Part shown: in pieces, positions 12,700 to 26,398 of the stretch
How positions within the stretch are numbered: position 1 is the stretch's first letter
Layout of the letters: each line of letters begins with the position of its first letter
Assembly: GCF_002865645.1 (NCBI RefSeq)
Contig: NW_020194518.1
Coordinates: forward strand, 929,463-993,462
Length of the DNA stretch: 64,000 bases
Reading direction: 5' to 3'
Origin: Hyaloscypha bicolor E
Taxonomy: Eukaryota > Ascomycota > Leotiomycetes > Helotiales > Hyaloscyphaceae
Notes under the pieces: generated by a model
The model's input: only the letters and a program-made list of their open reading frames with translations
Told to the model about the DNA's origin: nothing
Database searches by the model: none
Translations under genes and position numbers: made by a program

Positions 12700-15600
12700 C
12701 CTTTTTCTAAGCTTTTAATATTATTATTTTCTTAAATATAAAGTATAATTCTTATATAAAATATATATAATTCTTCTATTTTATAAATAGCTTTTTTAAG
12801 AGCTCTTAATTATATTTTATATATTTCTTATTAAGGATCTATTTAATTTTATATTTATCTTTATTATTTACGAGTTATAATTATAATTATAAGTTATTTT
12901 GGAACTAGTTTAGTAATTAGTCTATTATAGCTAGCTAAAAAAGCTTATTATAAAATATATTATATATTTCTAGAGAAATATTAAGCTAGATACTATAATT
13001 TCCTATTATCTTAATTATTATATACTTAGTATACTTTATATTAAGCTTTTTAGTTAGTTTATTTATTTAAATATTCTAGAAATTAAATTACATTTTATTT
13101 CTAATCTTAAATTCCGGAGTCTAGTTTCTTTTCCGGTTTATTACTTTCTTTTAAAATTATTAGACTATTATTATTATAGCTTATATATATTCTTATATAT
13201 TATAGAGTCTATATATAATATTATTTATATATAATATTATTTATTACTTAAATAAGTAATAGTTCTTTGCCTTTCTTATTAATTTTATTCTAAAACTATA
13301 TTAGTTTAATATAATATTTATAAAATAGAAAAAATAAACTAATTTCTATAAATAAAGTATTTTAGTTATTAATTACTAGCTTAGTATATAATAAGAAAAT
13401 TATTTAGTTTACTTAATTATAGTTTATAAAAATATAGAAAAAAATATTAATTATCTAGTTTATTCTTTTTATAAATCTATTTATTTTAGAATAATATATT
13501 ATAAATAATTAATAAATAATACCTAATAGCTTATATATCCTAGTTTATAATATTTCTATAAACTATTTCTTCTAGTTAGAAACTATTACTTTTAAAAGCT
13601 TATACTAGTAATAATAGATTCTTATAAATTATTTTATTATTATTTTTATTATAATATTTATTATAGTTTTAAGTATTGTTTCTTTTTCTAGATAATCTAT
13701 AATAATTATTATATTAGTATATTCTTTATTTAATAGAAGTTTTACTATAAAGTTAATTAAGATCTTCTATTAGATTTAATTCGAAATAAGAAAAGGCTTT
13801 AGGAACTCTTAATAATAATTTCTTTATACTTTATTTCTTTTATAAATATTATAATTCTATATAAACTAATATATTTATCTTAATATATTTATCTTAATAT
13901 ATTTATCTTAATATATTTATCTTAATATATTTATCTTAATATATTTAGCTAGAAAAATTATTATATAAAAAAAATACTTATAATATCTTATTCTAAATAA
14001 CTATACTAAATCGAGTTATAAGTCTATTAAATTAGCTTTATATAAAGCTTTTTGAGTCGGGAATCTATTATTATTCCCGGAAAAGAAATTATTCTAATTA
14101 GAATAATAAGTATTTTCTTATTAATATTTTAATCTTTAAATTAATTAGAAATATTTATTTCTTTTCCTATATTACTTTAATTATAGCCTAATATAGCTTA
14201 TTTTTTCTTGAGTATTATATTAAAGCTTTTATAATATATCTCAAGTACTATTTTCTATTTATTATTTTATTTATCTATTATTATTATAGCTTTTATTCTA
14301 TTCTTAATTTCTTAAGCCTAGCTTAGAAAGATTTTCTTATTTTAAAAGAAGTCCTGTTTTCTTTTTCTTATTTTCTTACTAATTTGTATTTATAAGTTAG
14401 GCCTTTATATTCTACTAGTTTTCTAGCTAGATATTTATTTTTTATTTTTTATTTTTTAGACTAGGCTTAGAAAGCTAAATAAACTTCTTTTTAATTTATT
14501 TTCTTATTTATATTAATATTATAAGAATTATATTTTTAGGAAAGTTACTAAGAATTTCCGGTTTTAATAATTATAATATTCTAGACTAATAATAATTATT
14601 TCTTTTTTTACTAGAAAAGTTCTATTCTTACTTTAAGAATATATTTATTTATTTATTATTTTTCTCTAAAATATATAAGATCTTAAAATTATATTATAAG
14701 AAAATTAAGAACTATTTTATTTACTATTTAGTAAATTTTTATAGTTTATCTAAATCTCGAATTAGTAAATACTTTTTAGTTCTATATTTTATTTCTTTAA
14801 ATAATAGATAATTATAAATATTTCCTTATTATAAATCTTATAATTATATTTTATAAAGTTATTTTTATTTAAGAAAAAGATATAGAATTATAAAACTCTT
14901 TTTCTATTAACTTATATAAGAATATTATTTATATTTTATTTAAAGAAATTTATTTCCAGAATTATTTCCCGGTTATAGTTAAATTATATTAGTATTAGAG
15001 CCAAAATAAATATTTTCTTAAGCTTTTAGAAAATGTTTTTATTTTATTTATTTATAAAAATACCTGGTTCTTATATATAAGATTAAATAATAATTAAATA
15101 ATTTCTGAGAATTCTCGAATAAAATATTAATAAAAATTAGTAAATTCTAAAAAACTTTATATATCTTTTATTAATTTCGGGACTTTCTAACTTAAAATAG
15201 ATTTAACTTTTATTAGATTTATATAAATGCCTTTTCTGGCCTTTATAATAAACTCCAAATATTTTATTAATTTAATCTCAAATTTATACTTATTAATATC
15301 TAGCTATAAACTTGCTTTTTAAAATTATTAGAGAATTCTTTATATATATTTATAGTATTCTTTTCTTAATTCCGATAAGTAAACCAGAATATTATTTATA
15401 TAAGTAAAATAGAACTTATTTAGAAAATCTCTAAGAATTTAATTAATATATTTCTAAAATATATTTAGAGTATTTACTAGACTAAAGAAAGTTACTAATT
15501 ACTTATAAAGTCTATATTTTATATAAAAGGCCGTTTTCTATTCGTTTTTTTAATAATATAAATCTTATAAAAAGCTATTATAATATTAAGTTTTATAAAT

Positions 15601-15850
15601 TATTTTACTTTTCTAATATTCTAAAAAATCTTATAAATTAATAAAAGCAAATACTAGTTCTTTTTTATAAGCTTATTTAGGCTCTAGTAATTTATATAAT
15701 ACTATAATTCTCTATTAGATTTCTGTATAAAAAGAATAGAAATAATAATAGAAAAATAATTTATTTAAATAAATTCTTTATCTAGTAATTCTATAAGTAT
15801 TTTTTATAATATTATAAGTTTATTTCAAAATATATATATAATAGGTTCTT
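12700..15850 (-). pseudogene. Gypsy-I pol with chromodomain, RIP-degraded
   Basis: RT catalytic box near 15420-15385 reads TYINNILVYL (Tyr-x-Asp-Asp expected). Upstream RT text such as KTAFYIKYRLY is near 15530. The post-integrase segment KLNIKYTKYIIIKIIGNYSI is near 13030-12970. A chromodomain-like stretch (DKYKIKQILNKKY, then LLKKLFIKQKNYIY) is near 12870-12780. A short array of a 14-bp unit (TTAATATATTTATC) at about 13868-13945 lies in the integrase half. Confidence 0.75.
13868..13945. repeat. 14-bp tandem repeat
   Basis: About five to six copies of TTAATATATTTATC in a row within the decayed Gypsy-I integrase region. Probably a local expansion after the element died. Confidence 0.75.
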
Positions 15851-15862
15851 TTCTATTAACTT

Positions 15863-16109
15863 TATTATAAGTATAAGATCTAGGGCCTAGAAAATATAAT
15901 TAGACTATTTTTATTTTAATAATTTAAAGCTAAAGAAAGAAGAGGATCTTAAAGAAGCCTCGGATCTAAATAATTACAAGCTATATATGGGCCCATATAC
16001 TAGCTTAAGCTCGGGGTTATATATAATTATTAGATAACTATAAATACTAGATATCTTATTAGTTCTAGTCTAACTTCTACTAGTATTATATATTATAATA
16101 ATTATAATA
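15863..16109 (-). repeat. Gypsy-A' 3' LTR
   Basis: 247 bp, reverse complement of the 259/260-bp LTRs of Gypsy-A. The inner end is followed on its right by the complement of the same AGAAGTAA polypurine end seen before the Gypsy-A 3' LTR. Confidence 0.85.
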
Positions 16110-17905
16110 TTACTTCTTTCCTTAAAATAAGCTTATTCTCGAGCTTTAAAAGTCTCTATTTAATTTTTAAGTTATAGGTTATATATTAAAAGCCAGGGCC
16201 TTTTATATATAACCTTAAAAGATTTCCGTTTATATTATATAGTTCTAGTAATATATTATTCTTAGTATACTCTAACTAATAGAAGAGATTCTAAAACAGT
16301 TCTGGCTATTCGGGATTCTTATTATAAAAGCTCTAAAAAGCTAGAGTACTATAATAGCTAGTATTATATAATTAGTTTTAACTAAAGAAGTTAGTTTTAG
16401 CTAAGGTTCTAAGCTATAGTTCAAATCAAGCTCGCTTCTAAAGCTCGGTATTTTAATAGTCTTAGCTATACCTACTTATCTACTATTATATCTTACTTCT
16501 TTCTCCTTAGCTTTAAATTCTCAAGATATAGGAAATTATTAATCTTTAAGCCTCGTTTTATTATTTCATTCCTACTATTATAAGTACTATTACTTAATAT
16601 AAATATAGAATATTACTTCGGATCTGGATCTTATTCTTTTTACTAGACTCGGTATTTTAGCTTTCTATAAAGTAGCTTTACTACTAGTATCTCTTAAACT
16701 TTATACTTTATTTCCCTGTCTTATAGTTCTAATAATAGAGGCTCCGGATTTGCTTATCCGGAAAGGGAATTACCTGGATCTTTATATAGCTTCTCTATAT
16801 AAAATACCAGATATATTCTTATTAATTCCGGTAGCTTAAGCCTAAAGAAATATCTTACTTATTCCAGAATTTCATATAGTTCTTCTATTTAGTAAACTAG
16901 CTTATAGCTCGAATAATTATTTTTCTAGTATTTAATAGTAATTTGTATCTTATTTCTTATTCTAAAGTTTACTAGTTAATAGTATTTATTAGTTTAAATA
17001 ATATAATATTCTTATATTTATATTATATTTGGGTTTCCTAATTAAATAATATTTGTAATTTATAATTCTTTTTTATAAGAAATAAGAACTAGTTTATAGT
17101 TTTATAAACTAGAGCTATTTACTAATAATTAATTATTATTACCTATTTATTTTAATTATTTTAATAATAGTTTATATAGAAATATAACTATTAGTTAAAA
17201 TACTAATTAATAATTTTTATTTAGCTATTAATTTAAAAATAATTAGTAATTAATAACTTAAGCTTTATATTAATATACTTATAAAACTTGCTTTAAAAAT
17301 CTCATATAAACTAGAGCCCTTAATTAAATATTATAATTTCCGAAATATTAATTTAGTAAACTATATAAATAAAAAAAAGAAATACTAATTCTTTAGCTAT
17401 AACTATATCTCAAATAGAAATTATAATAAGGAATTTATCTAGATAATTAATAAAGATTACTATTATATTATACTTGTTTTTATTCTCTAAATACTTCTTG
17501 AAATTTACTAATATATATTACTAAAAGTAGTTAGAAACTAGTAATAAATATAAGAGACCTGGCTTTTTATTTTTAGAAATATAGAATTATTAGTAAATAT
17601 AATAATTATTTCTATACTAATTAATATCTATTTCCTGGCCTAGCTAGTAATAATAGGCCTAAAGAAATTATTAAAGCTTGGCTTTTCCTAAATATCTTAT
17701 TAGAGGCTATATATATATCTTTTAAATAAAAGTAGTATATAAGAATATCTCGGGTATTATTATATTATTAGATATAAATAGTTTACTATATTATAAAAAA
17801 AAAATATCTTATAATATTTAAATGCCTTTTTTCTTATTTCTTGCCTTATTTTATAGTTTTTAAACCTCTAGTAACTCTTGGTTTTTATTTAATAGCTTAT
17901 TTATA
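16110..17905 (-). pseudogene. Gypsy-A' integrase/chromodomain remnant
   Basis: The minus-strand text parallels Gypsy-A 56390-57960 throughout, including the chromodomain and the integrase C-terminal half. The coding frame carries many stops. No RT, protease or Gag part is present. Confidence 0.75.
16178..16213. repeat. 36-bp palindrome, copy 2
   Basis: GTTATATATTAAAAGCCA followed by GGGCCTTTTATATATAAC, 68 bp inside the Gypsy-A' 3' LTR. It is the homologous copy of the palindrome at 57859-57894. Confidence 0.85.
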
Positions 17906-17913
17906 AGCTATAT

Positions 17914-18240
17914 TATAAAATATATAATAATAAAATAATATATAAATAGTTAAAATAAGTAAACTATAAAGTAATACTTATAAATATAACTAATTCCAAG
18001 AATTAATTCTAATAAAAGACTAATTAATATTCTTTTCTAAAGCTAGAAGTATTTTTTTATATATTTTCTAGTATTTAGTTAAGTTTATAAAATACTTTAT
18101 TTAATTAGGAAATATAATTTCATATAATTTATATAATTCCGATTACCTATATAATTCTAATTATAAGCTTTATTTGAAATAAGAAACTAAATCTATAATA
18201 TCTAATATTTATTTATATATTATTATATATATCTATTATA
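17914..18240 (-). repeat. Gypsy-D 3' LTR
   Basis: Plus-strand left end TATAAAATATATAAT corresponds to TGTGAGGCACGTAAT in the less mutated relative at 50912. The right end ...CTATTATA corresponds to TACA. Confidence 0.88.
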
Positions 18241-20374
18241 TTAATTTTCTTTCTAGGCCCTTATTCCTAAAAAGCCTAAGAAAACTATAAATAGCTTTAT
18301 AAATAATATCCTAAAACTTTCCCGATTACTAATTCTTTCTAAAAACTTCTTATATTTACTCTATTATTATATTAGATAATAAAGTTAAGAATATAGTTTA
18401 CTAACTTTACCTAATTAATTTATAAATTATTTCTAATAATTTCCTCTTATAAAAATAGTATAAATATAATATATACTATTAGATATAAAGCTTTTCTAGC
18501 CTTCTAATTAGTTTATAAATTTTAATTTAGCCTTTATTTATAAATAAATTATTACTTTATAAATATAAGAACTTAGAAAATTTAATTTAATTTTCTAGTT
18601 TATTTATAAATTTCTTTTTTGGAATTTTCTAGGTATTTCTAGTATAGAGCCGGTTCCGAATTTATAATTATTATTTGGGAAAAGAATATTATAAAAAGGC
18701 CTTTCTTTTCTTATTAACTAATCTTTCTTTCTCTTAATTATAATACTATATCTAGCTTTTCCTTATTTCTTACTTTCTTTCTTTAAGCTTTTTTAAATTT
18801 TTATTTAAGCTCTTTTCTAATTTCCTTTTTTATTTCTTTATTTATTAAAATAAATATTTCTTTTAATACTTATTAGCCTATTATTATTTATTTAGCTAAT
18901 ATTTCTATATTCTTAATTTATTCTTATTATCTTTAATATTCTAAAAATATTACTAAGTTTTCTAATCTTATTTATATTAAAAGTAATAATTATTTAATAT
19001 ATAATTACTATTATTTTAAAAATAAGAAATATAATTCTATAAACTATAAAAAAAATTTTTATTTCCTATTCTAATATTATTTAAAATTTCTTAAATATAT
19101 ATAATATAATTAAATTACTTTCTTTAAACTATTAATATATATAAGTATCTTTTCTAACTTTTACCCGAAAGAAAAAAGACTATTATTATTTTTCTTCTAT
19201 ATTAAATTATATATACTTCTTATATTAAAGCTATTATTAAAGGCTAATAAATTTCTCTAATAATTCAAGAAATAAATTAAGTAATTTTTATTAGCTTAGT
19301 ATAAATATAAAGTACTTTTAATAATATAATTAATATTTTTTAGTATTAAATAAGCTTATTTCTTTCTTATTTCTTACTAATAGCTAATAGCTTTCTAAAC
19401 TAATTTATTATTTATTTCTCGAGAAAATCCCAATAAAAATAATAATAAAAATAATAAAAAATAATTATAAGAATAAAGTATTTATAAAATATAGAAATTA
19501 AAGTTTTTAGAGTTTTTAATAATTTTTATATAGTTTTTCTAAGAATAAATATATAGTTTTTAATAATTTCCTAATAAAAGTATTTATTTTTTCTATTTCT
19601 ATTTAGCTAATAGTATTATAATATTACTTTTTTCTAAGCGTTTTTATAATTCTTGAGTTATATTCTTTAGATTACTTAGTAATTTCTATATATTATTTAC
19701 TAATAAATAGTCTTTTTAATAAATAAAAATTTTTTTTTATTCTTTTTATAAACTATAATAGATTCTATTTCGAATTTTTCTTTATTTTTAATCTTAACTA
19801 GTTCTAGTTCTACTATAATACTAGCCTATAGATACTATAGTTCTAAAAAAGAAATATAGAAAATATTATAAATCTAATATAATAATAATAATTTCAAATA
19901 ATGTATTTATTTATATATTTCTATAATTTCTAGAATCTTAAAGAAACTAAAATATCTATTTATTAGCTTTATATTAAATTATAGCTATTAAATGTTTTTT
20001 TATATAAAATATAACTTTATTATATATATTAAATTTCTTATTAATATATTTTTTATTATAATACTTTTTCTATATATTTATTATTTTTTACTATTATTTT
20101 TCTAGTATTTCCTATTTTATTTAAATTCTTTATATTCTTTTCTATATTACTAGTATTTCTTTTTCTAGAATATTATTTTTAATATATAATTTAATACTAG
20201 AATAGAATTTATATAATATATAAAATAAAGAAATTTCTATTATTAAATATATAAAGTTATTATATATAAATTTTATAAAAGTAAGCTTTATTATCTAGTT
20301 ATTTTACTAGTAGCTAATATAGTATCTTAAATACTATTTTAGAATTTGGTTTAGATTTTCTATTTATTTATTAG
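18241..20374 (-). pseudogene. Gypsy-D 3' part: integrase end, chromodomain and post-pol region
   Basis: This segment lies left of the Copia-C insertion. The minus strand runs from the integrase C-terminal half (about 20370-19800) through the chromodomain (about 19780-19640) to a long region of 1.3 kb before the LTR. That last region reads Lys/Glu-rich on the coding strand, as in Gypsy-B 46200-46470. Confidence 0.7.
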
Positions 20375-20379
20375 TTTAT

Positions 20380-20676
20380 TATTAGTTTACCAGAAATATA
20401 TAGTATTATTATATAGGTATAGAAGTACTATTTATATAAGGTTAGTAAAGTTATTATTTAGAAGTAAGGATTATAGTATTATAATATTAATATATAATTC
20501 CTAAATCTGCTAAGCCTAAAGGGGTCTAGTCTACTAGTCAAGTTACTAATAGGACGCGAGATTACATAACCATATCCCGTATTTCATATCCTATTACCCA
20601 TATCCCATTACCCATATCTCATATCCCGTATCCCGTAACTACACACGTGACTTTTAAAGAAATAGCTATACTAATA
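20380..20676 (-). repeat. Copia-C 3' LTR
   Basis: 297 bp, starting TATTAGTTTACC and ending CTATACTAATA. It holds a stuttering run of ATATCCC(G/A)T words at about 20572-20636, just before CACGTGAC at 20644-20651. The other LTR keeps the run but has TACGTGAC. Confidence 0.9.
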
Positions 20677-20798
20677 CTAGAAACTCTCTAAAAACGCAAA
20701 AAATAGTATCTCTCTCTAATTACATGCAAATTTCCTAATCCGGCCTAGTACCAGATTTCCCAAATACTCTATATATCCATATTACTTCTAAGGTTTTG

Positions 20799-20834
20799 GT
20801 TATATACTAAAGGCCATGGCCTTTTATATATAAC
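20799..20834. repeat. 36-bp palindrome, copy 3
   Basis: GTTATATACTAAAGGCCA followed by TGGCCTTTTATATATAAC, 16 of 18 positions paired. It lies 122 bp inside the 3' LTR of a copia element, whereas the other copies belong to gypsy elements. Confidence 0.85.
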
Positions 20835-20929
20835 TTCCTATTCCATAATATCCTCCTATCCCATATATCTATTTTCTACTCTATCCGTACTCGACCTATT
20901 TCTTCACGTCTAATTATATGGTATTCGTA

Positions 20930-23900
20930 TTAATTAGGTACTTAAGGGTATTCGTTAGCTTCGATTTCATTATGGAATTAGCAGGATTTAATTCTCTCTT
21001 AATTTACTTAACTTCCGCAATTTCTCGTTATTTATATACCTAGTAGAGGCATATTATATTAATTATTAGGTATTTCTCTCGAGTAATACCTAATTTAATA
21101 AGGCATTTATATAATAACTTCGAATTCATATAAATAACTAGTAGTAGTTCTATTTCTAGTATTCTATTAATTATAGATTTGACTAAAGCGCCTATATTAA
21201 AACCATAAGCCATATTATAAAGTTCCGAAGCTAGAATATTTCTAGTAACTCTCTTATATTTAGTAAAGAACTAGTAAATAATATTAGTATATCTAGTTCT
21301 ATTTACTAGAACTAGAATATATCTAATTTAGGAAAAGAAATCTCTATTATTTATAAATAAAGTATCCGTAAAAATAATTAAATATAAGAACTCCTTTACT
21401 AGCTTTATAAATTTTAGTTCTCTAGTAATATTCTCAATTTGCTATTAAATATGCTTATTAAGTACCTTTATATTAGTTTCTGAGGATTTAATAGCTTAAG
21501 TAGTAATTAATAAATTATATAAAGCTTCTGGTTAATAGACTAATATAATATATGCTTCTCTCATATATTAGGTAATATATTAGTCCTTAATAGAGAGATT
21601 TTAACGAATAGTACCTCTATTACTTATAGTAATAGTATTCTTTATAGAAATAATTCGGAGGTTCTTATACTAGTATTCCTATATAAGAGTAATTCTAGTA
21701 GTATTCGTATAAATAATACCCCTATTAAATTTGAGATTATAATTAAAAGTAAGGAATTCACACTTCTTAGCCAAAAACTTAGCCTTATAAAGCTTTAGTT
21801 ACTTTGCCTTTACAAAATTATTAGTTCTAATAAATAAGGTATTATTAGTTTAAAGGCTAATAATTTCAAAGAATTACTTGCTATAAAATAGGCAAGGGTT
21901 ATAAGTCGACTATTTCATAAAGAGCTTATTAATATAATAGGAATAGTAAGTCTTAAACTAGTAGTTCCTAGCTTCCGGTATATTATATAATAGTTTTATA
22001 ACCTTTAGAACAGAATTATTCTTTAGATTTAGCTCTTTAGTAAGCTTATAGAATAGGTTAATATAGAAATTATAATTAAGTAAGGTTATTAATTAGATAT
22101 AAGTTTATAAGATATTATATAAATATAATTCTATAGTATTTATTATTATAGTAATAATACTAAGAATAATTCTTTAGCTAATACGTTAGATAGTAAGTAA
22201 TTATATTAATATCATATATTTCTTATTATTATTATAAGCTTAGATAACTAGTCTCGACTTCTTAAGCTCTTTCTCTATACCTTTATTCTTAATCTTATTA
22301 ATAAACCAGGAGTTAAAGATATATATCTTCTTTAGTACCTGAAATCTGGAAGTAACCTCAAATATACCCTTTTCCAGGAGGCTAGTAACTTTAACTTAAT
22401 AGGAATCCTTATATAATTTATTATCCTATAGAAATACCGTAATATCCGGGGTCTTATAAGGGTATTCTCTACTATACTTTAGTGAAATAGTAAGAGGAAT
22501 TATACCCGTATTACCTTTGGCCTTATTATTAGGTTTAGGAATAGGTTTAGGTTTAAGGCTATTAGTAATAACCTTAATATTCCCTATATAAAAGGGCTTT
22601 ACGGAAATTGAATAGAAGGTAGTATTACTATATAATAAAGCTAGTATATAGTCTTCCCCATTAATAGCTACTAGCTTATATAGTTTATCCTAACTATTAG
22701 GTTAACCGGTATTTCCTTTATACTAAACGAGAATATTCGAATTTAGGAATAGTTTATAGATATTAGTAGTACTAGGACTATTTCGGGTATTTAAAACGTT
22801 TGTAATTTAATATCTAGCTCGAAGCTTCTGAATTTCTACTATTGCCTTTTTAAGTACTGCTAATTACTATAATATAGTAGGTAATAGGGTATTATATTTA
22901 GTTATTCGAGATAAAGTACTATAAACTAAAAGAGTTAGGATAATACTATTAGGTCCTATAGAGTTATTAATAGCCTTAAAAGCTATTTAAAGTATAATAT
23001 CCTTATTAATTCTGTTAACTTTGGTTATAATAATAAGATAGGTATATTAGATTAGGCTATAGTAGTATTCTATAATTCTAATAGAGTTATAAGCTTTTAT
23101 AGGAATAATCTTAACCTTAGTTTCTATAGTATTTGCAAGCTAAGCGAACTCCTTACTAGTAAACTGCTTTCCGGTATCTGCTATAATCTAATTAGGAGGG
23201 CCTAAATAGTTATTAATCTAGTATTACTTAAGTATATTTCAGGTATATATTATACTAATATTCTGGAGCTATTAGCCGGCTTAATATCAAGTACCTTTAT
23301 TAATAATATAAAATATAGGCTTACCGGAAATATAGAAAATATTAATAATAATAAAGTAATTAAAGCTAATATTATCTCTTAAGTTAAACTTGAATTATCC
23401 GAGTAATTAGCTATATTTCTGGTATTGCTTATAGTACTTTATAAGATACTTAAGGGCTTCTACATTAATATTATAGCCTGCTTATTCTAGTATATTTCGG
23501 AGCTTACTAATAAATAGATAACTAAAATAATAGTATAGATATCGTAATTTGATCTCTATAAGAAAGCAGGAATTATAAGTAAAGAATTCGGAAATAAAGC
23601 CTTATAATATAATATTCTAAAGCAGGAAAGAATATCCGAAATATTATATTATAAATATGTATTTTCTAGTAAAAGTAATAAGATAATTAGTAAAATTATT
23701 AAAATAGACCCCTAGCTTATTTATATTAGCTAAGCTAAGCAAAAATAGAGTTTTTAAAGGTATAATATAGAATTATACTTGCCTAATTAGTATGTTTACT
23801 ATTATAGATTTAATAAAAAATATAGATCTAATACTAAACTAGATATTAACTTAATCTTTAGTAGTTTTATTAAGTTTAATACTATTATTAGTCTACTAGA

Positions 23901-25900
23901 GAGCTTGGAATTAGTTAGAACTATTAATTAAGTATCTAGAGGCTCCGGTATTAATTATAACTTTATAAAAGTAGTAAGTATTATATCTTAATATACTATT
24001 AATTATAAAAGTCTAGGCGTTTTCTATTAAGGGTTTAATAGGCTCCAAAGTATAGTTTTTGCCTATTATCTAGTATATAAGAGAAAGAGAAATAAGGTTA
24101 TCTATAAGGGTATTAGCTATAGTTATTAGTAAAGTAAGAGTAATAAGAGTAGCTAAAAAGCTCTTAACTAAAGTAAAGTAAGAATCTGGATAATATTTCT
24201 TTTCTTTATTTATTTCTGCTAATAAGGCCTTAAAAGCATTATTTACTAGTTTGTCCTTACTACCCTTATTACTCTTTTTACCTTTAGCTTCGGTAATATA
24301 CTATATATAAGTATTACTAAAGTATTTATTAAAGTTACGGGTATTTCGGGATCTAAACTAGTAAATATTTCTATTCCTAAATCGAGCCTTCTTAGCCTCT
24401 TATTTCTCTGATATATACTTCTATAAGCGGTATTCGGGTTTCTTATATATAAAATATGACTTTAGGGTATAATTATTATAATTATAGGACTTAAAGTAGT
24501 TATTACGAGTTCTGAAATTATAGCTAGGTCCGTATTAATAATTTCTGGAAAAACAATAGCTTAGAGAATTCTAAGAGTAGTATTATTAATTAGTAAAAAA
24601 GATTTCGGGATTAGCTTATTATTTACTCTTATATATAATAATAAATAACTAGAGCTTATTAATAAGCTAGCCAAGATTTGCAGGAAAGTCTGAGATTACG
24701 TATTTATATATCCGGAAGCCTTAATAAGAAATAATAATCTTATTATAGAAAAATTCGGTATTTCGTAAATTAGGTATAAGACTATATTATAATTAATATA
24801 ATTTATTAATTAGTAATTAAATAGTCTCAAATATTATCTTTTTCGGAAATTTAGCTATTATAGAAGCTAATATAATAGTATTTCACTTATCTAAATTTCG
24901 ATATTTGAATCTAGGGCCTTTAAAAAAGCTACAAATATTAATATAAGCCTCTTTATATATATATTAAGAGAGCTAGTTACTATAGAAATAGTCTTGAGCT
25001 AGTTCCTTTAATATAATAGGAAAAGCTCGTATTAGTACCTCTTATAAAAGCTCTATATATTAGTAAATATTAAGGAAAATAGTAAGTTTATAATTAAAAT
25101 TACTATTAGATCTATTATACTTTTATTTTTTAATATAGATCTTAGCGACTTCTTTAATAAGTCTTATAATTAAAGGGAATTAGGGATTATTCGAATATAG
25201 TTATAGTAATAGTAGTAATAGGAATATATTATTTGCTTCTAGAGCTTTTATACTAGTATATAAATCTGGTAGAGATATAAGATATAGTAATAAAGGAAGT
25301 AGTAAAAGAGGTAATAATAGTATAGGAATATTAAAAATAATAGGTTCTAGGTACTTGTTTTTTATAAAAGTAATAAAGCCTAATAGGATTAGTTCCTTAA
25401 TAAGGTCTAATCCGGCTACTAATATATCCTTATTTAATTATATATACTATTTATTCTCTTTTATAATAATATATAGAGTATTTGTAATAGTATTAATATT
25501 ACTATTTTATTATATAAATATACTACTATACTAAAGGGTCTTATATAGATATAATATCTCCGGGAGTTCGAATTTATTAAAGTTCCCTTAATAAGTAAAG
25601 TCCTTAAAGTCATATCTAAATAGCTCCCAAAGGTTATTATTAACTATTTTATAGAAAATATATTAAAATAGCTTAGTATTTAAGAACTTAGTTATCTCGT
25701 TTATCTTAGCAAAGTTCAGGTTAATCCTATATCTCTACTTTCTTACTAATTCCTTAAAATTATTATTATTTATAGAGTAATCGGATTAGATAAATCTAAT
25801 AAAGAAATTATCTACTATAGTATATTCTGCTATTATATATTTTATAGGCTCGTACCTAGTTCGAGGTATAGTAGTTTATAAAAAGAATAAGTTTATAAGG
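20930..25900 (-). pseudogene. Copia-C gag-pol polyprotein, RIP-degraded
   Basis: RNase H is at the left. Its C-terminal signature NPANSIMKSKLTNTLK (NPADAMTK-type) is near 21010-20950, and FINNRDFFS (TDASFANN-type) lies near 21340. RT occupies about 22450-21700, with SLQTNNTLFI at about 21860-21826, where a fungal copia lineage has QTDDT instead of YVDD. Integrase lies at about 24000-22700, with a zinc-finger remnant (KYYKQYQKY) near 23430 and core positions reading INKGTRYQA, IIADTGKQF and PIKAYNSIR. Several catalytic acidic residues are converted (D to N, E to K). The Gag portion to the right is poorly preserved. Confidence 0.85.
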
Positions 25901-26141
25901 AGAAGGGTAGTTTATAAGGTAAGTAGTTCGTAATAGGTATTATATTCGAGATAAAAATTTCGTCTATAATGAGAAATTTAGGAAATAAAATTTAAGAAGT
26001 AAAATATTATAATTCCGGGAGAACTTAATAGTTCTAAAGCTTAAGAGCCCCAGAGGTTTAAAAGAAGGTGGTTTTTGAAAGGGTTTTATAGGAGTTAAAT
26101 AGGAATAAAATAGGATAGTTAAATGGCTAACCGTTTTAGTA

Positions 26142-26329
26142 CTTAGTAAGATCAAGTACTTTTCTTGCCTATATAACCGAATTACAGGTAATAGAACTAA
26201 TAGATATTCCTTCTTTTAATATAGTATAATCGGGCCTTAGTAAGATCAAGTATCTTTCCTGCCTATATAACCGAATTACAGGTAATAGGATTAATAGTTA
26301 TTCCCTCTTTAACTAGAATAATGGCTTTA
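26142..26329. repeat. 94-bp direct duplication in Copia-C leader
   Basis: Two tandem copies begin CTTAGTAAGATCAAGTA at 26142 and 26236. The first about 75 bp are nearly identical, including CCTATATAACCGAATTACAGG. They lie between the 5' LTR and the gag start. Confidence 0.85.
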
Positions 26330-26398
26330 TCTCTAAGTAACTAAATCTTAGGCAAGTATAGCTTAATTCTTCCTAATCTATAAGTACTAACTAATTAG

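Larger units (their letters stand above)
12378..15862 (-). mobile_element. Gypsy-I: 5'-truncated Ty3/gypsy chromovirus
   Basis: The 3' LTR lies at the left, followed to the right by a polypurine tract (AAGAAAGAAAG on the minus strand), a chromodomain remnant, integrase, RNase H and RT. The element stops at 15862, within the N-terminal half of RT, where Gypsy-A' begins. Gag, protease and the 5' LTR are missing. Whether the loss came from deletion or from insertion of A' followed by rearrangement cannot be decided from this window. Confidence 0.8.
15863..17913 (-). mobile_element. Gypsy-A': 5'-truncated copy of Gypsy-A
   Basis: This is the reverse complement of roughly the last 2 kb of Gypsy-A (52122-58222): 3' LTR at the left (15863-16109), then polypurine tract, palindrome, chromodomain and integrase. 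It ends at 17913, where the Gypsy-D 3' LTR starts. The missing remainder is not found on the far side of Gypsy-D, so the junction is not a simple insertion. Confidence 0.85.

Noticed and set aside
15863..17913. Gypsy-A' as an element simply interrupted by Gypsy-D
   Set aside because: No Gypsy-A' sequence resumes after 38864; the right flank is minisatellite. A rearrangement or deletion is needed.
25964..26155. 63-codon minus-strand frame in Copia-C leader/gag start
   Set aside because: Hydrophobic, repeat-like text with no Gag features; it spans a mutated leader and is most likely chance.
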